From CALFML01 sp044222245 (GTDB lineage: Bacteria > Myxococcota_A > Polyangia > Palsa-1104 > JAEUJZ01): a DNA stretch of 64,000 bases. A model generated the notes under the pieces. It was not told the origin of the DNA. It searched no databases and was given only the letters and a program-made list of their open reading frames with translations. Below are positions 27,468 to 36,643 of this stretch, piece after piece. The translations under genes and the position numbers were made by a program. The stretch lies in NCBI GenBank assembly GCA_044222245.1, contig JBGANQ010000041.1:9727-73726 (forward strand), in the 5' to 3' direction. The number at the start of each line of letters is the position of its first letter. Within the stretch, counting starts at the first letter, position 1.

Positions 27468-28693
27468 CAGGCAGCGGGCTTGCGGGCCGGCGGGTCCAAA
27501 AGGGCCGATGGTGGCGCTGCGTACTCTGCCTGGGCGAGGCGGACCGCCTCGCTCACCAGTGGATCGCGGAACATCAGGCTCCAGGTCTGCGCGCTCTCAA
27601 GCGGAATCTGCCCCGAGAAGATCATGTCGATGGCGTTCCAGTCGACCAGGCAGTCCTCCAGCAGCGGACACTGCGCACCTTTGGGGCGCGCCGCCGGGAA
27701 GCTCGGGCTGCCCTGCTGCACCGCCTGCTGGTGCGCCGCTACGGACTCCTGTTTGTCGATCTGGTACAGGCCCAGCTCACCCACCCCGCGCATGCCGCAG
27801 CCGAAGCTCTTGTAGCTGCCGCTGGTCGCGATCGCGTCGTCGAGGAAGTGGAAGCAGACCTGCCAGTCGTGCAGGAAGCAGGTGCGGGCGAAGCTGCCGC
27901 TGTGCGGGAAGCGGGCCCGCCACGCCGGCGGCAGCGCGTCGCTGCGGCCGCTCTCGCGGTAGGCCTTGCAGGTGGTGGCGATGATGAACTCGGCCAGCCG
28001 CAGATAGTGCGGCCAGATCGGCGCGATGAGCGGGCTGTCGGTCGCGCGCGTCAGCACGTAGGTCAAAAAGGCGTAGGCCTGGGTGATGGTCGGCTTGCCG
28101 TTTTCCTTATCATACTCGGAGACGCAGTGGGCCGGCAGCATGAGCAGCCCGCTGCGGATTGCCTCGGGGTAGGTCGCCCAAAGGTGCTCGACAAAGTCGG
28201 GGAAGCCGTCGATGTTGGCTTGGTTCAGGGTGCACAGCAGCATGGTCGGCACGCCCGCTTCGAGCAGCGCGCTCAAGGTGTCCTGCACCCGCGCGAGCAG
28301 CATCGCGCTGTTGCCGAAGCGCGGCAGGTTGGCAAGCTGGGTGTGTCCGTCCAGGCTCATCGCCAGGTAGGCCTTGCGGCCGGCGAGCCGGGCGATATGC
28401 TGCGGCCGGATGAGGGTGCCGTTGGTCGAGATCCGCACCCAGCGGTCGGGGAAGGTGTCGAGCAGGGCTTCGACGATCGCCGGGTAGACGAAGGGCTCGC
28501 CGCCGGAGTACTCGACAAAGACCACCGAGGGGTAGTCGCTGGCGACGAGCTGGCCGATGCGGCCGATGCGGGCGGCGGCGGCGGCGCGACCGGCTTCATC
28601 CAGGCGCTCGATCGGCCGCATCTTCCAGTCGCAGTAGGTGCAGCGCAGGTTGCAGAAGTTGGTCATGCCCAGGATCTCAGCGAGCAGCTTCAC
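27467..28693 (-). CDS. Radical SAM/SPASM-like enzyme
   Basis: The 408-residue protein binds the SAM-cleaving 4Fe-4S cluster through Cys14-x3-Cys18-x2-Cys21 (FCNLRCTYC). It has the GGEP-type motif (YSGGEPFVYP). A C-terminal Cys-rich region (CFHF, FGCGMRG, CPLLEDC) suggests a SPASM/twitch-like auxiliary cluster domain. A GTG at 28693 is chosen because AGGAGG then lies five bases upstream. A GTG one codon earlier is too close. It is translationally coupled to the PLP aminotransferase. No precursor peptide was seen nearby, so peptide modification is less likely than small-molecule chemistry, but this is open. Confidence 0.86.
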   Translation of the reverse strand: MKLLAEILGMTNFCNLRCTYCDWKMRPIERLDEAGRAAAAARIGRIGQLVASDYPSVVFVEYSGGEPFVYPAIVEALLDTFPDRWVRISTNGTLIRPQHIARLAGRKAYLAMSLDGHTQLANLPRFGNSAMLLARVQDTLSALLEAGVPTMLLCTLNQANIDGFPDFVEHLWATYPEAIRSGLLMLPAHCVSEYDKENGKPTITQAYAFLTYVLTRATDSPLIAPIWPHYLRLAEFIIATTCKAYRESGRSDALPPAWRARFPHSGSFARTCFLHDWQVCFHFLDDAIATSGSYKSFGCGMRGVGELGLYQIDKQESVAAHQQAVQQGSPSFPAARPKGAQCPLLEDCLVDWNAIDMIFSGQIPLESAQTWSLMFRDPLVSEAVRLAQAEYAAPPSALLDPPARKPAA

Positions 28694-28869
28694 CACGACC
28701 TCCTGTGCTTGCGGTCGGGCGCCTGGCCGCTGGCACCGCTGCCTGCGTGCCGCCTCGGTCCGCCTTGGGCTTCATGAGGCCGGATAGTCTGTGAAAGGCG
28801 GCGCCCGGATCAAGGCCTTTGTCGCCGCGTGCGTCTTGGGCCCGGCTCCGGCGCTGCGCGCGCGGGGCT

Positions 28870-31800
28870 TCAGTCTTTTTTGGGAAGCTTGCGCGACAGC
28901 CGCTCGGCGCCGCTTTCCTGACTGCGGCTAGACTGCGCGGTGCGATTGAGGGCGTAGGCGATGCCGCTCTGCAGGGTGCCCAGGGTGACGATCGAGCCGA
29001 GGTCGATGCCCAGGCGAATCAGGGTCTGCGCGACCTCCGAGCGGATGCCGGTGAGCACCGCCTGGGTGCCGAGTAGGCGCAGCGCGCTGGCGGCCTGCAT
29101 CAGCGTGCGGGCGACATGCGTGTCGATGTGCTTGATGCCGGTGATGTCGATGATCACGGTCGTCGTCCGGTGCGCCTGGGCCCCGGCCAGCGCCGCCTCG
29201 ACGACCTGCTGCGCCCGCTGCTCATCCACGGTGCCGATGATCGGCATGACCATGATCTGGTCGGTGATCGGAATAAGCGGCGTCGATAGCTCGGCGAGGC
29301 GAACTCTTTGCGCGGTGATGATCTCTTCGCGCAGCGCGGCCTGGGCCTGCTGCGCCTGCAGGCGCTCCTGCTCGGCGCGCGCGCGCTCCACAAGCTCGCG
29401 CTGCAGCTGCGTGTTGGTCTCGCTCAGCTCGCGGTTTTTGACCCGCAGCTGCTCGGTGAGGGCGTTGAGCTCGGAGTAGAGCAGGGCGTTCTGCACCGAG
29501 ACCGCGGCGTGAGAGGACAGCAGGCGCAAAAGCTCGACGCGGCTCTCGGTAAAGACGTTGGCGGCGAGGTTGTTCTCCAGGTACAGGATGCCCGCCAGGC
29601 GGCCCTGGTGCATAAGGGCCAGGCAGAGCAGGGACCGCGGCTTCTGCGCCACGATGTACGGATCGCTGACGAAGCTGTTGCGACCGCTGGCGTCGGCCAG
29701 GACCACGGTCTCATGGGTGCGCGCAACATACTGCACCACCGAGGTCGCAAGCTCGGTGCTCGTTTCGACGGGCAGGGCGAGCTTGGTGCGCACCGCGCCC
29801 TCGGGGCCGAGCATGGCCTCGATAAACAGGGTCCCGCCGCGCTCAAGGACCAGGCAGCCGCGCTGCGCCCCGGAGTTGGTCACCACCGCCTGCAGGATCT
29901 GCTCCAGCACCTGATCGAGGACGATCTGGCTGGCCAGCGCCTGCGCCACCCGCAGCACCGTGCTCAGGTCGAGCGTCGAGTCGGTCGCCGCGCGCCCTGG
30001 CTCGCCGGCGGGACTCTCGGCCATGGGCACCCCGCGCGGCGGCGTCGGCTCGCGCTGCAGCAGCTGGGCATAGGTGGCGTCCAGGTCAGCGACCTTGGCG
30101 GTCGCGCCCCAGCGCAGGTAGGCGTGGCGAGCGCTCTGCATGCGCGCCGCCGCTGACTCGAGCTGTCCCAGGGCGAGGTAGTACTTGGCCGCCCGCTCCC
30201 AGGTGAGCGCCTGCTCGCGCTTGAAGTCGCTGGCCACCGCCTCCCGGATCGCCTCTTCATAGAGCGGTCCCGCCTCGGGCATCCCGGCCAGCGCCGCCGC
30301 CTCCGCGCGAAACAGGGCGAGCTTGTGGGCGTAGTTGGCCGGGCACTGCTCGGCCCAGACGGCCAGACTCTCTTGATAGGAGGTCAATAGCTCGCTGTGC
30401 TGCGAGCGCTCGGCCGCCGGCAGCGCCGCGGCGCGCGCGAACAGGGTCAGTCCTTTGTAGAATATGTAGCTGCACTTTTCATAAAGTCCGGTGATGCTGT
30501 CGGCCCGCTTGTCGATCTCGGCCGCGGCCGCCAGCGCTCCGTCGTAGTCGCCGTACAGGTAGAGCAGCTGTAGCTTGTTCAGGTAGTAGCGGCAGACGTT
30601 GGGCGCGACGCGGCTCTCCTCCTGTTCGATGCGGAACTTCTCTTCGTCAAAGCTGGCATCGCTCAGGCTGCAGCGGTCGCGGGTGCGTCCCTGCAGGCAC
30701 TCGATCACCTGGCGGCAGAGCAAGAGCTGCGGCGCGGCAGTCGCGTCCTTGGTCCGGTTGGCCATCTTCAGAAACCAGCTGACCTCGGCCGCGACCTCCT
30801 GCAGGTCATCGCCGAGGTTGAGCCGCAAAAGGATGATGCTGAAGCAGGAATAGGACAGCCAGATGAAGTCGCCGACCTCAAGGCCCGCCCGATAGGCGCG
30901 GCCGTACGAGTCGATCGACTGCCGCAGCGGCGCGCTGAAGTGCAGCGACATCGCATACACGGCGTGAATCTGTCCCGTCAAAAGGACGTTGTTGAACTTG
31001 TCGTTGAGGGCCAGCGCCAGCTGACCAAACGCGCGGCCCTTTTCATACTGGCCAAGGAAGCTAATCAGGATGAGCCCATAAGAGACAAAGCCGTACGCCG
31101 AGGTGTTGGAGTTGCCGTGCTGCAGCGAGACGTTGACCTGCTTGAGGATGATGAGGCCGTACGACTGCGGCGCCACCAGGTAGGCGGCGGTGGCCATGAG
31201 GTTTAGCAGCTTCAGGGCGAGGTTGATCGCCGGGTCGCTGACCACCTCTTCGCTCACCAGATCGGCGATCCGGCGCTGGCCCAGGTACTTCTCGCTGGCG
31301 GCCAGCTCGGCGGCGAATGCGGCGGCGACCTCCTGTGGATCTTCGGGCAGGGTGATGCCCAGGCGCTGCAGGGCGCGGTAGCCGTAGGCCATCGCTTCAC
31401 CGTGCTGGCCCTGCATGCCGCAGGCGAGCATGCGCAAGCTGCAGGCCTGGGCATACTCCACGCTGGTGCGGCTGCGGCTAAGCAGCTCGCCGAGGGTGGT
31501 GTCCACCTGGGCGAACCTGCCGTTGAGGCTCTCGCACTCGGCGTACTCGCTGGCCAGGCTGAACCAAAGATCGGGGTGGTGTTCCCAGTCAGGTGGCGCG
31601 AGCGTGGCCAGGCCGGCGCCGAAGTAGGCCGCCGCTGCCTCCGGAGCCGAGGACGCCTTGGCCCGCCGGCCGGCCTGGAGGTTCAGCTGCGCGAGCTCCA
31701 GGCGCTCGCTCTCCACAGTCATCAGCTGCACGCCGAGATTGAGGTGCTTGGTGATATCGAGCAGCTGGTCGCTCGGTCCCGGCGGCAGCCGACTGGCCAG

Positions 31801-33942
31801 CATCAGCCTGCCGATGCGCAGGTGCAGCTGCGCGCGCTGGTCCTGGGGACCCAGCGCGTAGGCGGCCTGCTGGACGCGGTCGTGGAGGAACTTGAAGGCG
31901 ACTTGCGCGCCGGTCTCGGCGAGGTTTTCGGTGGCGCCGGCCTCGCCCGGATAGAGAAACTGATAGTCGCCATGGAGGGGCCACAGGAACCCTCCCTCCA
32001 GCGCCGGCCACAAAAGGGCGCCGGTCTCGGCCAGACTCTTTTCCAGGACCGTGGCGAGCGTCTTACAGTCGAAGCGGTGGCCGATGGCCGCCGCCAGGTG
32101 CAGGACCCGCTGGGTCTCGGCGGGCAGCTGCTTGAGCTTCGCGGTCAGGAAGAAGACTACGTTGTCCGTGACCATCCGGTCTTGGATGGCGCCCAGGTCC
32201 CACTGCCAGCGTCCACTTGGCTCGTCAAACGTGAGCAGTCGCTCTGCGTGCAGCGAGGCGACAAACTGACTGACGAAGAACGGGTTGCCGCTGGTCTTTT
32301 TGTGCACCACCGCGGCCAGCGGTGCGAGCTGCTCCTCGGACTGGCTGAGCATATCGGCCAGCATCGCGTTCACGCTGCCCACCTCCAGGGGTGCCAGCCT
32401 GATCTCGTGCAGGACGAGGTCGGTCTTTTTCAGGACATCCAGGGCCAGGGCCAGCAGGTGCGCCGAGTCGACCTCGTTGTCGCGATAGGCGCCGATGACC
32501 AAAAGGTGGGCGCGCTCGGGATCGGTCAGCACCGCCTCCAGCACCTTGAGCGAGGCGGAGTCGATCCACTGCAGATCGTCGAGGAATATCACCAGCGGGT
32601 GCTGCGCGGTGGCCAGCGCGCGCACAAAGTTCTGCAGCACCAGGCGGAAGCGATTCTGCGACTCGGTGGGGCCGAGCGTCGGCACGCTCGGCTGGCGGCC
32701 GATGATAAGCTCCAGCTCGGGAATCAGGTCTGTCAGCAGCTCGCCATTGGGGGCGACTGCGGCTTCCAGCTTGACCTTCCACGCCGCCAGCGTCTCCGCC
32801 TTCTCGGCCAGGATCAGGCGGACGAGCTCGCGGAAGGCCTGGACCAGGGAGTCATAGGGAATGTTCCGGTTGTACTGATCAAACTTGCCGCCGATGAAGT
32901 AGCCGCCGCGGATGGCGATGGGCTTGCTTATTTCATGGACCAGGACGGACTTTCCCACGCCCGAGTAGCCGGACACCAGGACCAGCTCGCAGGCGCCGCG
33001 GCCGACGCGCTCAAACGCCGCCATCAGGGTCTCGGTCTCGGCTTCGCGACCATACAGCCGCTGCGAGGCGCGCAGCTGCCCATCATGGTCACTGCGGGCG
33101 AGCGGGAAGACCCGCGCCGGCTGACCGCTGGCCGCCTGCTGCAGGCACTCATCGATGTCGGCCTTCAGGCCGCGGGCCGTCTGATAGCGGTCCTCCGGAG
33201 CCTTGGCGAGCAGCTTGAGCAGGATCGTGCTGACCGACTCGGGAAGCTCGGCGAGAAGCTCATGCGGGGGGGCAGGACGACGGGCCAGGTGGCTGTGCAC
33301 CAGCTCGATCGGATCGGCCGACTGGAAGGGCACCGCGCCGGTGATCAGCTCATAGAGGGTAATGCCCAGCGAGTATAGATCGGTGCGCGAGTCGACGACG
33401 CGATTCATGCGCCCGGTCTGCTCGGGCGACATGTAGGCCAGGCGCTCGGGATCGAGACCAACCTCCCCGGCGCTGGCGGCTTCGACGCCCAGTCGCGAGG
33501 CGGCGCGGAAGTCGATGAGGTGAACCCGCTGACCCGAGCCATCGCTGAAGATGCTGGCCGGGCGGACTCCCTGGTGGATGATCCGGCGCTGATGGAGCTT
33601 GGCCAGGATTCCCGCGACCGCCGAGCCGATGCGCAGCGCCTGCGCCCAGCCGAGCCTCTGACGGGCGATGAGCTGCGAGAGCGGCTGTCCAGGGATGTCC
33701 TCGCAGATGAGCGCCAGGCTATCCTCACCATGGCGGACCAGCGCCCGTGCCACCGGGACGCCGGGCAGGCGGAGGCTGCGCAGCAGGCTGTACTCATGCC
33801 GCAGCTGGGCCAGCGCGCGCACGCTCGGGCGCTCCGCCCGAGGCAGCTTGATGATGGCCGAGATCCCATCCTCGCCGTAGACGCCGCGATGATAGAGGTT
33901 GTCGGCATCGCCATGAAAAGACTCGGAGAACTTGTAGGACAT
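28870..33942 (-). CDS. Pseudokinase-AAA ATPase-GAF-STAS giant signalling protein
   Basis: The protein has about 1690 residues. The kinase-like domain (about 1-265) keeps a Lys in IIKLPRAE and the APE-like SPEQ. It has HQG in place of HRD and DFR in place of DFG, so phosphotransfer is doubtful. A STAND/AAA ATPase (about 280-640) has VSGYSGVGKSVL and IFLDDLQWID. A long helical region, a GAF domain (about 1300-1450), a coiled coil (about 1455-1520) and a C-terminal RsbR-like STAS domain (about 1525-1650, IDITGIKHIDT) follow. The order matches known multisensor kinase-AAA-GAF proteins, but a STAS output replaces the histidine kinase. The ATG at 33942 was chosen over a GTG at 33954, and neither has a clear ribosome site. 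Confidence 0.85.
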   Translation of the reverse strand: MSYKFSESFHGDADNLYHRGVYGEDGISAIIKLPRAERPSVRALAQLRHEYSLLRSLRLPGVPVARALVRHGEDSLALICEDIPGQPLSQLIARQRLGWAQALRIGSAVAGILAKLHQRRIIHQGVRPASIFSDGSGQRVHLIDFRAASRLGVEAASAGEVGLDPERLAYMSPEQTGRMNRVVDSRTDLYSLGITLYELITGAVPFQSADPIELVHSHLARRPAPPHELLAELPESVSTILLKLLAKAPEDRYQTARGLKADIDECLQQAASGQPARVFPLARSDHDGQLRASQRLYGREAETETLMAAFERVGRGACELVLVSGYSGVGKSVLVHEISKPIAIRGGYFIGGKFDQYNRNIPYDSLVQAFRELVRLILAEKAETLAAWKVKLEAAVAPNGELLTDLIPELELIIGRQPSVPTLGPTESQNRFRLVLQNFVRALATAQHPLVIFLDDLQWIDSASLKVLEAVLTDPERAHLLVIGAYRDNEVDSAHLLALALDVLKKTDLVLHEIRLAPLEVGSVNAMLADMLSQSEEQLAPLAAVVHKKTSGNPFFVSQFVASLHAERLLTFDEPSGRWQWDLGAIQDRMVTDNVVFFLTAKLKQLPAETQRVLHLAAAIGHRFDCKTLATVLEKSLAETGALLWPALEGGFLWPLHGDYQFLYPGEAGATENLAETGAQVAFKFLHDRVQQAAYALGPQDQRAQLHLRIGRLMLASRLPPGPSDQLLDITKHLNLGVQLMTVESERLELAQLNLQAGRRAKASSAPEAAAAYFGAGLATLAPPDWEHHPDLWFSLASEYAECESLNGRFAQVDTTLGELLSRSRTSVEYAQACSLRMLACGMQGQHGEAMAYGYRALQRLGITLPEDPQEVAAAFAAELAASEKYLGQRRIADLVSEEVVSDPAINLALKLLNLMATAAYLVAPQSYGLIILKQVNVSLQHGNSNTSAYGFVSYGLILISFLGQYEKGRAFGQLALALNDKFNNVLLTGQIHAVYAMSLHFSAPLRQSIDSYGRAYRAGLEVGDFIWLSYSCFSIILLRLNLGDDLQEVAAEVSWFLKMANRTKDATAAPQLLLCRQVIECLQGRTRDRCSLSDASFDEEKFRIEQEESRVAPNVCRYYLNKLQLLYLYGDYDGALAAAAEIDKRADSITGLYEKCSYIFYKGLTLFARAAALPAAERSQHSELLTSYQESLAVWAEQCPANYAHKLALFRAEAAALAGMPEAGPLYEEAIREAVASDFKREQALTWERAAKYYLALGQLESAAARMQSARHAYLRWGATAKVADLDATYAQLLQREPTPPRGVPMAESPAGEPGRAATDSTLDLSTVLRVAQALASQIVLDQVLEQILQAVVTNSGAQRGCLVLERGGTLFIEAMLGPEGAVRTKLALPVETSTELATSVVQYVARTHETVVLADASGRNSFVSDPYIVAQKPRSLLCLALMHQGRLAGILYLENNLAANVFTESRVELLRLLSSHAAVSVQNALLYSELNALTEQLRVKNRELSETNTQLQRELVERARAEQERLQAQQAQAALREEIITAQRVRLAELSTPLIPITDQIMVMPIIGTVDEQRAQQVVEAALAGAQAHRTTTVIIDITGIKHIDTHVARTLMQAASALRLLGTQAVLTGIRSEVAQTLIRLGIDLGSIVTLGTLQSGIAYALNRTAQSSRSQESGAERLSRKLPKKD

Positions 33943-33956
33943 GTGGATGTTCACGG

Positions 33957-33974
33957 CACCGGGTGTGACCGGTG
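33957..33974. promoter_or_regulatory. Inverted repeat before the pseudokinase-STAS gene
   Basis: CACCGG and CCGGTG arms separated by six bases lie 15 bases upstream of the ATG at 33942, a place suited to an operator or translational control element. The following 33975-34561 region is noticeably richer in A+T than its surroundings and holds no gene I can support. Confidence 0.25.
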
Positions 33975-34561
33975 ATTAAAGGGCGCACACGCGACAGTTC
34001 ACTATAGACCGACATTGTATAAAATTTGGGACTTCGTGCGCAGAGAAATTAGCCTCTTCCCAGTCGGCACCTCTCTGTAGACCAGAGTTTGTCCTAGGGG
34101 CAGAGTAGAAGAAGCGATCGCCGACAGAGCTTGCATGTAGGGATTCTGGGCGGTCAGGAAGGGCGCACAGGGACTGAAGTGGCTGCAGTCCCGACTTCGC
34201 TTCCGCGGCTGCGCCTTCACTACAGAGTGTCGCCAGCACGCACCGGCGGGCCCGCGGTCAGGAGAAGACCTTCGCTGATAACGCGCTTGTCACGGCGCGC
34301 GCCGCGGTATCATACAGAGCGCTTTTCTGCTTTTGCTCCGCTGTCTTGGCGCAGAGAGATATTTTTCATCCAGAGTGCCAGTTTAGTGAGTAGTTATGCG
34401 ACGCGTGTCTACAAATAAACCGATACTATCCAACGTGGGCCTTCACACACAAAAAGATTGGCAATGTGACGCTTGCACCCTCGACTTTGTCTGTCTTAAT
34501 TAACTGAAGCGATCTGGATCACGTTGGTTCATATCGCGCTCTATCGAAAATGGAGTTTTTC

Positions 34562-35641
34562 ATGAAAGTGCAGCTTTTTCTGGCACTGGCATCGGTCTCC
34601 TTACTATTCACTTCTAGCGCTACGGGGTGTGGGTCGGGGGAGTCGGCTGGGCCGGAGCTGCAGAATATTACGCAAGACAGTCTCGCTGCGGATGCCGAGT
34701 CAGATGATTCCTTTGGCGGGTCTGTGCGCATTGCCTGGTTCGGCAATACCCCCGACAACAATTATGACAATGCCAGCCTGAACGGAGCCATCGATGGGGC
34801 GCGCCGCGGGCACTCTACGGTCCGTCCGTTCTATTGTCAGTACGACCCGAAGACTCAGCTTGATCAGTGTCTGAGCGCGGTGCGCTCGCGCAGCTTTGAC
34901 GCGTTTCTGATCGACGCCAATGACGGGGTCGGGATCATTCCCTGCGTACAGAGCGCCGCCAGCCGCGGAATCTCGGTGGTCGCCGTCGATCTTCCCATCG
35001 GCTCGGACCCGGCCTCGATTCAGCCCCAGGTGCGCGGGCAGGACGGCGCCGTGCTGACCCCGGCGGCGAAGTTCGGTGACACCTTGGTTACCGTCGTCAG
35101 CGACCTGTGCGGCCGGCTCGGCAAGTGCAACCTGGTCTACCTGGCGGGCTCGCTGGGAATAAACTACGACATCATCGCGATTCAGGGTCTGCAGGGACTC
35201 TTGCCGACCCACCAGAACATCCAGATTGTCTCCATTCAGGAGGCCCTCTATGACCAGGCTACGGCGCGTACCATCATGCAGGGAATCCTGGCCCAGACCC
35301 ACGACATCCAGGTCGTGATCGCCGGCGGCGACCAGATGGCGCGCGGGGCCGAGGAAGCGCTGGCGGCAGCCGGGCCGCTGCCCAATCCGGTGAAGATCAT
35401 CGGCGGCGGCGCCGGTGCCTATGCGGTGGATGCGGTGCGCGCCGGGCGGTGGTATGGAACGTTTGTGACCCTGCCGTTTGATGAGGGGGAGCTGGCGGCG
35501 CAGATGGCCATTCGCGCCGCTCGCAGGCAGCGGCTTAAGGTGCGCGGCATTGATCCGGTGGTAAATCGGAATCTGCCGGCCTTTCTCACCGCGGACAACC
35601 TCGCCGCGTTTGCCCAGTTCACCCCGCAGTGGCCGGGGTGA
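34562..35641 (+). CDS. Periplasmic sugar-type substrate-binding lipoprotein (orphan)
   Basis: The 359-residue product has a lipobox (TSSATGC, Cys about residue 23) and a periplasmic binding fold of the ribose/AI-2 class. It shows IAWFGNTPDNNYDN at the first strand, FDAFLIDANDGVGI and GISVVAVDLPIGSD in the N-lobe, and NLVYLAGSLGINYD and VVIAGGDQMARGAEEAL in the C-lobe. It begins at MKVQLFLAL. Starting four codons upstream would only add MEFF. No permease or ATPase gene is nearby, so it may serve as a sensor-linked binding protein rather than part of a transporter. A hairpin terminator follows. Confidence 0.85.
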   Translation: MKVQLFLALASVSLLFTSSATGCGSGESAGPELQNITQDSLAADAESDDSFGGSVRIAWFGNTPDNNYDNASLNGAIDGARRGHSTVRPFYCQYDPKTQLDQCLSAVRSRSFDAFLIDANDGVGIIPCVQSAASRGISVVAVDLPIGSDPASIQPQVRGQDGAVLTPAAKFGDTLVTVVSDLCGRLGKCNLVYLAGSLGINYDIIAIQGLQGLLPTHQNIQIVSIQEALYDQATARTIMQGILAQTHDIQVVIAGGDQMARGAEEALAAAGPLPNPVKIIGGGAGAYAVDAVRAGRWYGTFVTLPFDEGELAAQMAIRAARRQRLKVRGIDPVVNRNLPAFLTADNLAAFAQFTPQWPG

Positions 35642-35665
35642 ACCAACCGCTAGCGCGGTATAAAT

Positions 35666-35687
35666 AAGAGCTCGTAGGCGAGCTCTT
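35666..35687 (+). terminator. Hairpin terminator after the binding-protein gene
   Basis: AAGAGCTCG and CGAGCTCTT form a perfect 9-bp stem with a TAGG loop, followed by TTAA, 24 bases after the stop codon at 35641. The T-run is short. Confidence 0.55.
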
Positions 35688-35748
35688 TAACTCTGAGGCG
35701 CTGCGAGCTCATCGTGCGCCATCGTTTGCGCCTATCGCTGGTCGCGGT

Positions 35749-35833
35749 GACCCCAAGATGGCCTATCTTGGGGTCCTTGCGCAGGCGCTAATAATAGCCG
35801 CCCGCAGCGGCTGGCTCAGGTTCCGGCTGAGCC
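35749..35833. other. Cluster of three further hairpins in the 377-bp intergenic region
   Basis: GACCCCAAGAT/ATCTTGGGGTC (35749-35759 and 35765-35775, 11-bp stem), AGCCGC/GCGGCT (35796-35812) and GGCTCAG/CTGAGCC (35813-35833) follow the terminator. They sit between the binding-protein gene and the split hydroxylase gene that leads the megasynthase locus. They could be a structured leader, attenuators or remnants. The remainder of 35834-36018 shows no gene. Confidence 0.4.
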
Positions 35834-36018
35834 GATAAAAAACCGATAGTGAGCTAATCGGCGCCGCCGGGTCTGCGCCCTATTGCTTACTGTTGTAAGG
35901 GAGGGCTTCTATCCAAAGGAGCGCGCAGCATCAATCTGCGGCGCGCCGCCGGCTCCCCCCGAATGAGGCAGTATTCGTATTTGACAAGTTTTCAATGCCA
36001 AAGAGGAAGCATACGGAT

Positions 36019-36463
36019 ATGAAATTCGAAAGATCATCCCAGCTCAATTCACAAGCCGTGAGCACCTATCAGCAGCAGGGCTTCCTGATGCTGCCAGAGT
36101 ACTTTTCTCAAGACGAGGTCCTGGCTCTCAAGTCGTGCCTGCCGCACATCTTGTCGGCGAAGACCGAGCGGACCATCTTTGAGCCCGACGGGCACACCGT
36201 GCGCTCGGTGTACGCGGTGCATAAGGACTGTGAGCTGGTGGCCCGCCTGTCTCGCCACCCGCTGCTGGTCAACGCCGCCCGCCAGCTGCTCGGCGGCGAG
36301 GTGTATCTGTATCAGAGTAAGCTGAACCTGAAGCCGGCGTTTGCCGGAACCGCCTGGGACTGGCACCAGGACTACACCTACTGGCACAACGAGGACGCGA
36401 TGCCGGCCCCGCTGGCGGTCAACATCGCCGTGTTTCTCGACGACGTCAGCGAGTTCAACGGAC
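36019..36463 (+). pseudogene. Phytanoyl-CoA dioxygenase-type hydroxylase, N-terminal piece
   Basis: The piece starts at MKFERSSQLNS with AGGA about nine bases upstream. It has the family opening (YQQQGFLMLPEYFS), a KLNLKPAF segment and the first two iron ligands in WHQDYTYWH (HxD). It also has NIAVFLDDVSEFNG, at which point similarity stops. The frame then runs on through unrelated sequence to a stop at 36528. The continuation, beginning GPLYLVPGSQKDG, is at 43237-43686. Such Fe(II)/2-oxoglutarate enzymes beside NRPS genes usually hydroxylate an amino acid or the peptide. This piece lacks the distal His and the 2-oxoglutarate Arg, so it cannot be active alone. Confidence 0.85.
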
Positions 36464-36643
36464 GGCAAGCTCCTTTACGACAGCTCGCCGGCAAACACCT
36501 ACACCTTTGGGCTGGTCACATCTGCTAACTCCAGCGGGAGCCTTGGCCGTGAGCCGACCGGAGGTGTCTACCGGAGGTGTCTTTGCGGGGCGGCTTGCTC
36601 CCCGATGGAAACATCGCAGGGTAGGGGGGGGCTCGCGGCGCGG

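Noticed and set aside
33976..34418. Small open frames in the A+T-rich gap (87 codons minus, 95 codons plus)
   Set aside because: There is no ribosome site and no domain or periodicity to suggest coding. Cys and Arg content looks random.
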